Notes: a model not told the origin generated them from the letters alone. Shown: positions 34,747-43,838, counted from the stretch's first letter. The stretch is 64,000 nt of DNA from Lachnospiraceae bacterium (GCA_016291655.1 JAEEYF010000040.1:32045-96044), one strand, 5' to 3'. Made by a program: numbers and translations.

Positions 34747-35307
34747 ATGATCGAGATCAGAAAATACAAAACTGAAAAACTGAACCTCAGGAACATTAAT
34801 TACTACATGGGGCAGAGAAACGGACAGGCGATAGACGGAATGCCGGAGAGGATAGACAAGGCAATGAAGGTCCTGCTTCCCGTGTTTGACGGCAAGGTCT
34901 GCTTTATGGAGACGGAGGTTCCTAAGATCGATTCAGTGGATCTTAAAAGACATCTTGTGGGCTGCCGGAGAGTGATCATGATGGCGGCGACCATAGGAGC
35001 GGAAGCGGACAGAGAACGCATGAAAGCAGGCGTCAGATCCCCCGTGGAGCAGCTGATCTATGATGCCATAGGAACAGAGGGCATAGAAAATGTATGCGAT
35101 CGTTTCTGTAAGGACATGGAAGAGAGATACGGCGCTCTTACGAGCAGGTTTTCACCCGGCTACGGTGATCTGCCGCTGGACTATCAAAGAACGATGATCG
35201 CCCTTTTGGATACAAACAGAAAGATTGGGCTCTCGCTAACGGATTCGCTGCTCATGAGCCCCACAAAATCCGTAACGGCGATAATAGGAATAAAAGGACA
35301 ACCATAA
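34747..35307 (+). CDS. Separate methionine synthase reactivation (AdoMet-binding) domain
   Basis: 186 residues resembling the AdoMet-binding activation domain found at the C-terminus of full-length MetH. Seen: an EIRKYKTEKLNLRNINYYMG lead, VIMMAATIGAEADRERMK, the GTEGIENVCDRFCKDMEERY helix and the AdoMet/cobalamin-contact motif SRFSPGYGDLPLDYQR, followed by LLMSPTKSVTAIIGI. It would reductively methylate inactive cob(II)alamin on the MetH encoded next. It is a stand-alone gene placed between metF and a metH that lacks this domain, so the split is functional rather than decay. Confidence 0.92.
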   Translation: MIEIRKYKTEKLNLRNINYYMGQRNGQAIDGMPERIDKAMKVLLPVFDGKVCFMETEVPKIDSVDLKRHLVGCRRVIMMAATIGAEADRERMKAGVRSPVEQLIYDAIGTEGIENVCDRFCKDMEERYGALTSRFSPGYGDLPLDYQRTMIALLDTNRKIGLSLTDSLLMSPTKSVTAIIGIKGQP

Positions 35308-35326
35308 TAGATTTGGGGATGATGTA

Positions 35327-37786
35327 ATGGATTTAAGAGAAAAGATAAAAAAAGGACTGTTCTATTTTGACGGAGCTACGGGTTCTCAGCTGCAAAAGCT
35401 CGGGATCAGGCCCGGAGAATTGCCGGAGATATGGAACATTACCCATAAGGAAGATATCATACACCTCGGACAGTCTTACTTTGAAGCGGGAGCTAACGGA
35501 GTGGCTGCCAATACTTTCGGCGCAAATCCGCTGAAATATGACGGGAAGGACGGGCACTACAGTCTCAGAGAGATCGTTAAGAGCGGCATGGAATGCGCCA
35601 TGGAAGCAAGGAGAAGAGCCAAGGGAGAAATGGTTCAGGAAGACAGGTATGTGGGACTGGATGTGGGTTCCCTCGGAAAGCTGTTAAAGCCTCTGGGAGA
35701 TCTGGAGTTTGAGACGGCGGTCTCTTACTTTAAGGAAGTCATATCCCTTGGTACGGAGTACGGCGCGGAATACATTCTGATCGAGACCATGAATGATTCC
35801 CTTGAAAGTAAAGCTGCCGTGATCGCTGCCAAAGAGGTTACGGATGTGCCCATTTTTGTGAGCAACGTATACGACGAGACCCATAAGACCATGACCGGTT
35901 CTTCACCTGCCGTAATGACGACAATAATGAACGGACTGGGTGTGGATGCTGTGGGTTCCAACTGTTCCTTGGGTCCGGATAAGATGCTGGAGATCGTCCC
36001 CGAATTATATGCAAATGCGGCTGTTCCCGTGATCTTCATGCCTAATGCGGGAATGCCGAAGATGGACGGAGACAGAGTGATCTATGATGTCGGTCCGGAA
36101 GAGTTTGCGGCGCTTGCGGTGAAGGCGGTTGAGAGCGGTGCGAGGCTTTTGGGCGGCTGCTGCGGAACAACACCGGAGCATATCCGACAGACCGTGCTTG
36201 CAACAAGAGAGATGAAGCCTCTTCAGGTAAAGGAACAGACAAAGGGAAGGATAGCCTCCTACAATACCATAACGGAATTCGGCAACCGTCCCATTCTCAT
36301 AGGGGAAAGGATCAACCCCACAGGTAAAAAGAAATTGAAGGAGGCGCTCCGCTCGGGAGACATGTCTTACATCCTCGGAGAAGCCGTGAAGCAGGAAGAA
36401 GCGGGAGCGGATGTGCTGGATGTGAACGTTGGACTTCCGGAGATAGACGAGACGGCGGTGCTTTGCGATACGGTCAGAGAACTTCAGGCGATCACAGCCC
36501 TGCCTCTTCAGCTGGATACCAGCAGTCCCGTGGCAATGGAAGCCGCACTCAGGGCATATAACGGCAAAGCCATGATCAATTCCGTGAACGGCAAGGAAGA
36601 GGTTATGGAAGCCATATTCCCGCTGGTTAAAAAGTACGGCGGCTTTGTTGTGGCACTTACTCTCGATGAGGGTGGCATACCCGAGACGGCGGAGGGACGC
36701 TTTAAGATCGCGGAGAAGATCGTGAAGCGTGCGGCGGAATACGGGATCAAAAAAAGCGATCTCATTTTCGATCCCCTTGCAATGGCTGTTTCCTCCGACT
36801 CAAAAGCGGCAAGAGGCACATTGGATGCCATAAAGCTCATAAAGGAAAGACTGGGCTGCTATTGCTCCTTAGGCGTATCAAATGTTTCCTTCGGACTTCC
36901 CAAGAGAGAGATCATCACCTCGGTATTCTTTACGATGGCTATGGAATGCGGGCTTGATGCGGCCATAATGAATCCTTTCGCTACGGAGATGATGAAGTCG
37001 TATAAATGCTTCCTTACGCTGGCGGGACTGGATGATAACTGCATAGGGTATATAGAATATGCGGATAAGATGGAAGTTAACACCGTGCAGGCGGTTCCGG
37101 CAACAGGATCGGGAAGCGCACCGGGCAGCGGGGCAGGTGCAGACAAGGCGGCGGAAAACACTGCGGGTGCTTCGGCGCTGGGCTTTGCGATAAAAAAAGG
37201 AATGTCCGAGGCGGCAGCGGAAGAGACCAAAAAGTTGCTGGGTGTCAAGGACGCCATGGCGATCATCAACGAGGACATCATACCCGCTCTGAACGAGGTC
37301 GGCATAGGCTTCGAGAAGAAGACCATCTATCTGCCTCAGCTCCTAATGAGCGCGGAAGCAGCAAAAGCAGCCTTCGGAGTGGTTTCGGCTTCTATGCCGG
37401 AAACATCCTCGAAGGGACCCAAGGTGATAATGGCCACCGTAAAGGGTGACATTCATGATATAGGAAAGAACATCGTGGTAGCGCTCCTCAAGAACTATGG
37501 CTTTGAGGTCATCGATATGGGAAAGGATGTACCGCCGGAAAAGATCGTTGACACGGTGAAAAAAGAAGGGATAAGGCTGGTCGGGCTTTCCGCCCTTATG
37601 ACCACGACCGTTCCTGCCATGGAAGAGACCATAAAACAGATCCACGAGTATGACCCAACCGTCAAGGTTTGTGTCGGGGGTGCAGTCCTCACGCAGGAGT
37701 ACGCGGACATGATCCACGCGGACAAGTACGCTGCCACCGCCATGGACACGGTAAGATACGCACAGAAAGTGTTTGGAATGGAATAA
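35327..37786 (+). CDS. metH: Cobalamin-dependent methionine synthase lacking the activation domain
   Basis: Transfers methyl from 5-methyl-THF through cobalamin to homocysteine. Domains in order: homocysteine barrel (about 1-290; Zn ligands in GSNCSLGP and GGCCGTTPEHI), pterin barrel (about 320-575; GERINPTGKKKLKEALRSGD, DVNVGLPEIDE), a Gly/Ala/Pro-rich linker (about 592-615), cobalamin cap (about 617-690) and B12 Rossmann domain with His710 in KGDIHDIGKNIV. 819 residues rather than about 1200 because the activation domain is encoded by the preceding gene. SD is weak (GGGGATG). A hairpin terminator follows. Confidence 0.96.
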   Translation: MDLREKIKKGLFYFDGATGSQLQKLGIRPGELPEIWNITHKEDIIHLGQSYFEAGANGVAANTFGANPLKYDGKDGHYSLREIVKSGMECAMEARRRAKGEMVQEDRYVGLDVGSLGKLLKPLGDLEFETAVSYFKEVISLGTEYGAEYILIETMNDSLESKAAVIAAKEVTDVPIFVSNVYDETHKTMTGSSPAVMTTIMNGLGVDAVGSNCSLGPDKMLEIVPELYANAAVPVIFMPNAGMPKMDGDRVIYDVGPEEFAALAVKAVESGARLLGGCCGTTPEHIRQTVLATREMKPLQVKEQTKGRIASYNTITEFGNRPILIGERINPTGKKKLKEALRSGDMSYILGEAVKQEEAGADVLDVNVGLPEIDETAVLCDTVRELQAITALPLQLDTSSPVAMEAALRAYNGKAMINSVNGKEEVMEAIFPLVKKYGGFVVALTLDEGGIPETAEGRFKIAEKIVKRAAEYGIKKSDLIFDPLAMAVSSDSKAARGTLDAIKLIKERLGCYCSLGVSNVSFGLPKREIITSVFFTMAMECGLDAAIMNPFATEMMKSYKCFLTLAGLDDNCIGYIEYADKMEVNTVQAVPATGSGSAPGSGAGADKAAENTAGASALGFAIKKGMSEAAAEETKKLLGVKDAMAIINEDIIPALNEVGIGFEKKTIYLPQLLMSAEAAKAAFGVVSASMPETSSKGPKVIMATVKGDIHDIGKNIVVALLKNYGFEVIDMGKDVPPEKIVDTVKKEGIRLVGLSALMTTTVPAMEETIKQIHEYDPTVKVCVGGAVLTQEYADMIHADKYAATAMDTVRYAQKVFGME

Positions 37787-37791
37787 AGTAA

Positions 37792-37818
37792 AAATGGACC
37801 CGGGGGACGGGTCCATTT
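37792..37818 (+). terminator. Hairpin terminator after metH
   Basis: Perfect 10-bp stem AAATGGACCC / GGGTCCATTT with loop GGGGGAC. Its centre (ACCCGGGGGACGGG) is nearly the same as the core of the dispersed 34-bp repeats, so it may be a repurposed copy. Only a short T run follows. Confidence 0.6.
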
Positions 37819-37942
37819 CAGTTGTCTTGGTTGAAACTTCTTCGGTCTTCACTATTTTTTTACCTTGTTTTTTTGTTTTCGGAAGTGTATCATTTAACTG
37901 ATTCTATTATAATAACCAAAATGGAGAATAATATAAGACCAG

Positions 37943-39025
37943 ATGAGAGACGAGAAAAAATACATCAAAATATATGAAAGCCTTAGAGACGATATACTTA
38001 AAGGGATCTACCCTTACATGTCGAAACTTCCTTCCAAAAGGGTTACAGCTGACACCTTCGGTGCCAGTCTCATTACCGTGGAACATGCATATGAACTGCT
38101 GATGGAGGAGGATTACATCCGCCCCAAAGAGAGAAGCGGCTACTTTGTCTCCTACGAAGAAGGGAAGCTCCTCCATGCTTCGCCGGCAGCTAAAGAACGG
38201 TTTGTGAGACGGGAGAGAGCGGAGGAGGGAGATTCCTATCGTTTCCCCATCTCGGTTTTTGCAGGCACTGTGAGAAGGATACTGTCGGAATATGCGGAAG
38301 AAGTCCTTGTGAAATCCCCTTCCCAAGGCTGCCTTTTCCTTCGAGAAGCCATCAGGGACTATCTTTTAAGAAACAGGCACATCGATGTTAAGACGGATCA
38401 GATAATAATAGGTTCCGGCTCCGAGTACCTCTACGGCCTCATAGTTCAGACCTTCGGACGAGCCGTGATCTATGGCATAGAGAATCCTTCCTATGAAAAG
38501 ATAGCCATGATCTACAGAGCGGCCGGGGTGGAATGTGACTTTCTGACCCTCCTGAGCGACGGTATCAGGAGCAGCGACCTTGAAAAGACCGAAGCAAAAG
38601 TCCTGCACATTACTCCTTACAGAAGCTACCCCAGCGGTATCAGCGCCACAGCCGCCAAAAAAAGAGAATACATCCGCTGGGCAGAAAGGAAAGGCGGGAT
38701 CATCATCGAAGACGATTTCGAGTCGGAGTTCTCGCCCTCCAGAAAGATGGAAGAAACCCTCTTCACCATTGACAAAGGGAAAAACGTGATCTATGTCAAC
38801 ACTTTTTCCAAAACCGTTTCTTCCTCACTTCGTGTGGCCTACATGGTCCTTCCGGAATGGCTCACCGATCTTTTTGAAGAAAAGATCGGATTCTACTCCT
38901 GCACCGTCCCCACCCTCGACCAGTACATCCTCGCAGAACTCATACAGAACGGGGACTTTGAAAGACACATTAATAAGGTGAGAAGGCTGAAGAGGGCAGA
39001 AGCGGAAGAAACGCAGACATCATGA
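37943..39025 (+). CDS. MocR/GntR-type regulator with aminotransferase domain, C-terminally truncated
   Basis: GntR winged helix (about 8-75: YESLRDDILKGIYPYMSKLP, SLITVEHAYELLMEEDYIRP) joined to a fold-type I PLP aminotransferase-like domain with IIGSGSEYLYGLIV, EDDFESEF and the PLP lysine in NTFSKTVSSSLRVAYMV. Such proteins are PLP- or amino-acid-responsive regulators. It stops at residue 360, while the family runs to about 450-480: the small C-terminal subdomain is missing. In the +1 frame the sequence after about 38990 gives RSGRNADIMKPIF, resembling the expected continuation, so a frameshift is likely, with repeats following. Probably a pseudogene or impaired regulator. No pdxS/pdxT neighbour. 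Confidence 0.75.
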   Translation: MRDEKKYIKIYESLRDDILKGIYPYMSKLPSKRVTADTFGASLITVEHAYELLMEEDYIRPKERSGYFVSYEEGKLLHASPAAKERFVRRERAEEGDSYRFPISVFAGTVRRILSEYAEEVLVKSPSQGCLFLREAIRDYLLRNRHIDVKTDQIIIGSGSEYLYGLIVQTFGRAVIYGIENPSYEKIAMIYRAAGVECDFLTLLSDGIRSSDLEKTEAKVLHITPYRSYPSGISATAAKKREYIRWAERKGGIIIEDDFESEFSPSRKMEETLFTIDKGKNVIYVNTFSKTVSSSLRVAYMVLPEWLTDLFEEKIGFYSCTVPTLDQYILAELIQNGDFERHINKVRRLKRAEAEETQTS

Positions 39026-39045
39026 AACCTATTTTTTTAGCTTGT

Positions 39046-39264
39046 CCGTCAAAACCCGCATTTTATGGTTTAAAAGCGTAAAAGATGCTTTTGAACCATA
39101 ATTTTTCGCCCATTTTTATATGGAAAAGGGTAATTTGTAAAGAAGCAACATATATAATATGCGTTATATAAGAAAAAACTACAGAAAATATAGCATAAAA
39201 CAGTGACGAAGTCCTAAAAAGTTTGACTTAAAACCATGAAAAGATGCCTTTAGACCAAAAAACG
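39046..39264. repeat. Degenerate hairpin units of the 74/85-bp family
   Basis: A near-perfect hairpin at 39065-39099 (ATGGTTTAAAAGC / GCTTTTGAACCAT, one G-T pair), then AT-rich sequence, then a second unit near 39221-39264 with TTTGACTTAAAACC and CCTTTAGACCAAA arms. The arms are the same as those in the arrays at 25.3 and 62.6 kb, here not in tandem. Together with the 34-bp units that follow, these fill the stretch between the MocR gene and the SDR gene; no coding sequence is seen. Confidence 0.7.
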
Positions 39265-39290
39265 TCATTTTTTATAAGGTTTTGACCCCC

Positions 39291-39379
39291 TAACCCCGTC
39301 CCGGGGGTTCAAGTTTTGGCACCCTAACCCCGTCCCGGGGGTTCAAGTTTTGGCACCCTAACCCCGTCCCGGGGGTTCA
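39291..39379. repeat. Tandem 34-bp repeats abutting the SDR stop codon
   Basis: TAACCCCGTCCCGGGGGTTC starts at 39291, 39325 and 39359 (period 34 bp); the third copy ends at 39379, the base next to the TAA of the minus-strand SDR gene. Each can form an AACCCC / GGGGTT stem. Same family as 22329, 22583 and 43885. Confidence 0.92.
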
Positions 39380-40186
39380 TTATTGCGGCTGCTTTCCGAT
39401 GTAAGCAAGGATACCGCCGTCTACATAGAGAATGTGCCCGTTTACGGCATTGGATGCTTCTGAAGCAAGGAATACTGCGGGACCTGTAAGTTCTTCGGCC
39501 TTGAGCCATCTGTTTGCGGGGGTCTTCGCGCAGATGAACTGATCGAAGGGATGACGGGAACCGTCGGGCTGGATCTCACGAAGAGGAGCGGTCTGAGGGG
39601 TCTCGATGTAGCCGGGACCGAGGCCGTTACACTGAATGTTGTACTGACCGTACTCGGAGCATATGTTTTTCGTAAGCATCTTGAGTCCGCCCTTTGCGGA
39701 GGCATATGCGGAAACTGTTTCACGGCCGAGTTCTGACATCATGGAGCAGATGTTTATGATCTTACCGTGGCCTTTTTTGATCATTGAAGGGATTACAGCC
39801 TTGGAAACGATGAAGGGAGCATTGAGATCCACATCGATAACCTGTCTGAACTGAGCGGCTGTCATTTCTGTCATGGGAATTCTCTTGATGATTCCGGCAT
39901 TATTAACAAGAATGTCGATAACACCAACTTCTTTTTCAATCTTTGCTACAAGCTCGTTCACAGCGTCTTCGTTTGTAACATCACAAACATATCCGTGTGC
40001 GTTAATGCCTTTTTCCTTGTAAGCTGCAAGACCCTTGTCAACGAGATCTTGATTGATATCATTGAAGCAGATGGTTGCTCCCGCGTCTGCATAGGCACTT
40101 GCAATGGCAAAGCCTATCCCGTAGGATGCGCCTGTTACAAGGGCTACCTTTCCTTCGAGGGAAAAATTAATGTAATTATTAGCCAT
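39380..40186 (-). CDS. Short-chain dehydrogenase, gluconate 5-dehydrogenase-like
   Basis: 268-residue classical SDR: cofactor motif TGASYGIGFAIA, NNAG motif in DILVNNAGIIKR, catalytic Ser in ICSMMSE, Tyr and Lys in SAYASAKGG, then GLGPGYIETPQT. FSLEGKVALVTGASYGIG and the C-terminal NGHILYVDGGILAYIGKQ match the gluconate 5-dehydrogenase (IdnO/Gno) subgroup, reducing 5-ketogluconate; 2-deoxy-D-gluconate 3-dehydrogenase is an alternative. Start 40186 has GGAGG upstream; the open frame continues further but past the promoter region. It stands alone. Confidence 0.82.
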   Translation of the reverse strand: MANNYINFSLEGKVALVTGASYGIGFAIASAYADAGATICFNDINQDLVDKGLAAYKEKGINAHGYVCDVTNEDAVNELVAKIEKEVGVIDILVNNAGIIKRIPMTEMTAAQFRQVIDVDLNAPFIVSKAVIPSMIKKGHGKIINICSMMSELGRETVSAYASAKGGLKMLTKNICSEYGQYNIQCNGLGPGYIETPQTAPLREIQPDGSRHPFDQFICAKTPANRWLKAEELTGPAVFLASEASNAVNGHILYVDGGILAYIGKQPQ

Positions 40187-40248
40187 AGTAATCCTCCATA
40201 CCAATTTTTTATCATCTTCGTACCGCAACCGGTAACTATCGAAAAAGG

Positions 40249-40277
40249 ATTATAACAAAGAAAAGAACTAAAAACAA
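40249..40277 (-). promoter_or_regulatory. Promoter of the SDR gene
   Basis: On the minus strand TTGTTT (40277-40272), 17-bp spacer, TATAAT (40254-40249). Confidence 0.75.
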
Positions 40278-40379
40278 GGTCGCAGACTTGTCATTTTTTT
40301 AACGCTTTATGGCGGTTTCAACCAATTAAGGTCATTGTTCACGAAGCATATGCATGAGGGATATTTCGGAACTCCATTA

Positions 40380-40407
40380 TTGCCTTTTTAGATAATTATG
40401 TTATAAT
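40380..40407 (+). promoter_or_regulatory. Promoter of the YqeG-like gene
   Basis: TTGCCT (40380-40385), 16-bp spacer, TATAAT (40402-40407). Confidence 0.6.
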
Positions 40408-40477
40408 TTTACGTTAGATTTAACGGCAAAGGTGCGACGAAAGTTGTACCCATAAATTTTTTTTAAAGGAGATCATT

Positions 40478-40987
40478 GTGCTTTTTCCGGATTATTACTA
40501 CACATCGGCATATTCGATACCTTACAAAAAGCTATATGAAGAAGGCAAGAGAGGACTGTTGTTCGATGTGGACAACACGTTGGTGGAGCACGGAGCCCCC
40601 GCAAACGAAAAGGCGGTGGAATTGATCGGTAAGCTTAAGGAAATGGGCTTTGGAGTTTGCTTTATTTCGAACAATAAGGAACCCAGGGTTAAAAAATTCA
40701 ATGAGCCTATGAGCGCGACCTACATCTTTAAAGCCGGAAAACCCGGAAAGGCAGGGTATCTGAAGGCTTGTGAGCGCCTGGGCGTTAAGCCCGAGGAGGC
40801 TTGTTTCGTCGGTGACCAGATTTTTACAGACATATGGGGAGCGAACAAGGCGGGGATCACATCCTTTCTCGTAAGAAGGATCGCATTTCACGAGGAGATA
40901 CAGATCCATCTTAAAAGAATATTGGAATTCCCCATAATTGCGCTGTTCAGACTGATAAAAAGAAAACGCTGTTTTTTATCTAAATAA
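40478..40987 (+). CDS. YqeG family HAD phosphatase
   Basis: 169-residue HAD-superfamily IIIA phosphatase. Motif I is LLFDVDNTLVEHG (Asp30 nucleophile, Asp32), motif II ISNNKEPRVKKF, and motif III/IV VGDQIFTDIWGANKAGI. The family is related to phosphatidylglycerophosphate phosphatases (Gep4/PgpP-like), so a role in phosphatidylglycerol synthesis is possible but not shown. The start is GTG 40478 with AAAGGAG 6 bases upstream. It precedes an M24 peptidase by 46 bp. Confidence 0.88.
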   Translation: MLFPDYYYTSAYSIPYKKLYEEGKRGLLFDVDNTLVEHGAPANEKAVELIGKLKEMGFGVCFISNNKEPRVKKFNEPMSATYIFKAGKPGKAGYLKACERLGVKPEEACFVGDQIFTDIWGANKAGITSFLVRRIAFHEEIQIHLKRILEFPIIALFRLIKRKRCFLSK

Positions 40988-41033
40988 TGTCGTGGTTCGG
41001 AAATACCGAGCCGCGTGAAAGTGAGGATCTTAT

Positions 41034-42104
41034 ATGAATAATTTTGAGAGAGTATATGCTGTTCTTGACAACAAAAAGCTCGATGCCATCCTTGTTTCGG
41101 ATGGTTACAACATGCGTTATATTTCAGGGTTCACGGGAGCTACCGGATATCTTTTCATCACAAAGAATTCCAAGAAGCTCTTCACCGATTCACGTTATAC
41201 CGTTGCTGCAAAGGCGCAGGCACCCGACTTTGAGGTTACAATCGTAGACGGTGCAAGAAACTATGTAGCATTGATCAATAAAGCGATCGAAGAGGACAAT
41301 GTACAGACACTCGGCTTTGAAGCCAACAATTTCAGCTATGCCCGGTATGACAGCTTCAAGAAAGAACTTAAGGTAAAGGAACTTGCTCCTGTCGGAAACG
41401 ATCTTTCAATGCTCAGAGTAAAGAAGACCGAAGAAGAGCTTGCTAATCTCAGACAGGCAGAGCACATCGGAGACATCGCGTTCAACGAGATCCTCGATCA
41501 CTTAAAGCCCGGCGTTACTGAACTTGAGATCGCTGCAAAGATCGAATATATCATGAAGTGTAACGGCGCAGAGAAGCTCAGCTTTGAAACCATCGTTGCG
41601 GCAGGCATCAACGGCTCAAAGCCTCATGCGGAGCCCGGAAACTACAAGATCCAGTCAGGAGATCTCGTTACCATGGACTTCGGCTGCGTTTACAACGGCT
41701 ACTGCTCGGATATGACCAGAACCGTATGCGTGGGCAAGGCAAACGCAAAGCAGCGCGAGATATATGACATCGTTCTTAAGGCTCAGACTACAGTTATCGA
41801 TAACCTTAAGGCAGGAATGAAGGGTAAGGAGTACGACAAGATCGCCCGCGACATTATTACCGAAGCGGGTTACGGCCAGTACTTCGGCCACGGACTCGGC
41901 CATTCCGTAGGTCTTGAGATCCATGAGGATCCGAGATTCTCCGTTTCGGAGGAGAGGATCATCGAGCCCGGAACCATCATCACCGTAGAGCCGGGCATAT
42001 ACATTCCGGACTTTGGCGGCGTGCGTATCGAGGATATGCTTGTAGTCAATGAAGACGGTTGCGAAGACTTCGCTCATTCCAGGAAGGATTTCATTGAACT
42101 TTAA
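41034..42104 (+). CDS. M24 family aminopeptidase (Xaa-Pro aminopeptidase type)
   Basis: Cleaves N-terminal residues before proline. The creatinase-like N-domain (about 1-125) includes DGYNMRYISGFTGATGYLFI. The pita-bread domain carries the dinuclear metal ligands: Asp in MDFGCVYNGYCSDMTRT (two), His in GHGLGHSVGLEIHE, Glu in TVEPGIYIP and Glu in GGVRIEDML. Length 356 is typical of Firmicutes PepP/PepQ-type enzymes. ATG 41034 has GTGAGGATC upstream. In Firmicutes this gene is often followed by efp; here glnS follows. Confidence 0.93.
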   Translation: MNNFERVYAVLDNKKLDAILVSDGYNMRYISGFTGATGYLFITKNSKKLFTDSRYTVAAKAQAPDFEVTIVDGARNYVALINKAIEEDNVQTLGFEANNFSYARYDSFKKELKVKELAPVGNDLSMLRVKKTEEELANLRQAEHIGDIAFNEILDHLKPGVTELEIAAKIEYIMKCNGAEKLSFETIVAAGINGSKPHAEPGNYKIQSGDLVTMDFGCVYNGYCSDMTRTVCVGKANAKQREIYDIVLKAQTTVIDNLKAGMKGKEYDKIARDIITEAGYGQYFGHGLGHSVGLEIHEDPRFSVSEERIIEPGTIITVEPGIYIPDFGGVRIEDMLVVNEDGCEDFAHSRKDFIEL

Positions 42105-42136
42105 ATTTTGCAAATTAAATTAATGTGAGGACATAT

Positions 42137-43831
42137 ATGAGTATTGAAAATGAAATGACAGGTAAAAATTTTATCGAGCAGTTCGTGGAAGAGGATATTG
42201 CCGATAACGGAAGGTTTGCCGGACAGCGCGTTCACACAAGGTTTCCTCCCGAGCCCAACGGCTACCTGCATATCGGCCATTGTAAAGCGCTCTGCATAGA
42301 TTTCGGAATTGCCGAAAAATTTGGCGGTATTACCAATCTTCGTATGGACGATACGAACCCCGCCAAGGAAGACAGCGAATATGTCGATGCCATCAAGGAT
42401 GACATTCACTGGCTCGGCTTTGATTGGGGCGACAGATTCTATTACGGTTCCGATTATTTTGAGAAGGACTATGAATATGCGGTAGAGCTGATCAAAAAGG
42501 GCCTTGCATATGTATGCGAACTCAATGCCGAGGAATTTTCAAAATTCAGAGGAGATACGCAGACACCTGCCATCAGCCCTTACAGAGATCGTCCCATCGA
42601 GGAGAATCTCGATCTGTTCGAGAGAATGAAGAACGGTGAATTCGAAGAAGGGAAGTACACCCTTCGTGCCAAGATCGACCTCGCATCGGGCAATTTCAAC
42701 ATGAGAGATCCGGTCATTTACCGTATCAGATACATTAACCATCACAGACAGGGCAACAAGTGGTGCATCTTCCCCATGTATGACTTTGCTCATCCCATTC
42801 AGGATGCGCTTGAAGGCATCACCCATTCCCTTTGCTCACTTGAGTATGAGGATCACAGACCTCTCTATGACTGGGTTGTGAACAATGTCTCCGTTCCCTG
42901 CAAGCCTCGCCAGATCGAGTTTGCAAGACTCGGCATCAACTACACCGTGCTTTCCAAGAGAAAACTTCGCAGAATGGTGGAAGAGCATATAGTTACCGGA
43001 TGGGATGACCCAAGAATGCCTACGCTCTGCGGTTTGAGAAGAAGAGGTTACACTTCTGCTTCCATCCGCGATTTCTGCAACAAGATCGGTGTTTCCAAGG
43101 TAGTTTCCACAGTAGACTACTCATTCCTTGAGTCCTGCTTAAGAGACGATCTTAACATGAACGCACCCAGAAAGATGGCAGTCATCCGTCCCATCAAGCT
43201 CATCCTTACAAACTATCCCGAGGGACAGCAGGAAGAGCTGGACGTTGAGAACAATCCCAACGATGAGAACGGCGGAACAAGAAAGGTTACCTTCTCACGC
43301 GAATTGTACGTAGAGGCTGAGGATTTCCTTGAAGAGCCCATTCCGAAATACAAGAGGCTTTTCCCCAACGGACCCGAGTGCAGACTTAAGGGAGCTTACC
43401 TTGTCCGGTGCACAGGCTGCAAGAAGGATGAAAACGGCAATATCGTTGAGATCTATGCGACCTACGACCCCGAAAGCCGCGGCGGCGATCCCGCAGACGG
43501 AAGAAAGGTCAAGGGCGCTACTCTTCACTGGGTTGATGCTTCCAATTGCGTTGACTTTGAAGCAAGACTCTACGACTATCTCTTTAACCGCGAAGATCCC
43601 GACGCTGCGGAAGACTACTTCAGCTGCCTGAATCCCGGCTCGCTTGAAGTGCTCACCGGCTGCAAAGGAGAAAAGAGCCTGGCTGACGTCAAGCCCTCCA
43701 AGAACGGCGAGAACGAGCCTTCCTTCCAGTTCATGCGCCTCGGCTATTTCGCTCTGGATTATAAAGACTCCAAGGATGGCAAGCTTGTTTTCAACCGTTC
43801 CGTAGCCTTAAAAGACAGCTTCAAAAAATAA
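42137..43831 (+). CDS. glnS: Glutaminyl-tRNA synthetase
   Basis: Class I synthetase charging tRNA-Gln directly. HIGH motif in FPPEPNGYLHIGHCKALC, KMSKS-like VLSKRKL, and GlnRS-specific segments TNLRMDDTNPAKED and SFLESCLRDDLNMNAPRKMAV (entry to the anticodon-binding beta barrels, about 335-560). 564 residues, normal. The start is ATG 42137, with GAGG 6 bases upstream; GTG 42125 in frame is not needed. Many Firmicutes rely on GatCAB, but Lachnospiraceae and some other Clostridia carry GlnS. Confidence 0.96.
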   Translation: MSIENEMTGKNFIEQFVEEDIADNGRFAGQRVHTRFPPEPNGYLHIGHCKALCIDFGIAEKFGGITNLRMDDTNPAKEDSEYVDAIKDDIHWLGFDWGDRFYYGSDYFEKDYEYAVELIKKGLAYVCELNAEEFSKFRGDTQTPAISPYRDRPIEENLDLFERMKNGEFEEGKYTLRAKIDLASGNFNMRDPVIYRIRYINHHRQGNKWCIFPMYDFAHPIQDALEGITHSLCSLEYEDHRPLYDWVVNNVSVPCKPRQIEFARLGINYTVLSKRKLRRMVEEHIVTGWDDPRMPTLCGLRRRGYTSASIRDFCNKIGVSKVVSTVDYSFLESCLRDDLNMNAPRKMAVIRPIKLILTNYPEGQQEELDVENNPNDENGGTRKVTFSRELYVEAEDFLEEPIPKYKRLFPNGPECRLKGAYLVRCTGCKKDENGNIVEIYATYDPESRGGDPADGRKVKGATLHWVDASNCVDFEARLYDYLFNREDPDAAEDYFSCLNPGSLEVLTGCKGEKSLADVKPSKNGENEPSFQFMRLGYFALDYKDSKDGKLVFNRSVALKDSFKK

Positions 43832-43838
43832 CAGACCC

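Noticed and set aside
37943..39025. PdxR-type regulator of vitamin B6 synthesis
   Set aside because: No pdxS/pdxT divergently transcribed nearby and the protein is truncated; only the broader MocR family can be supported.
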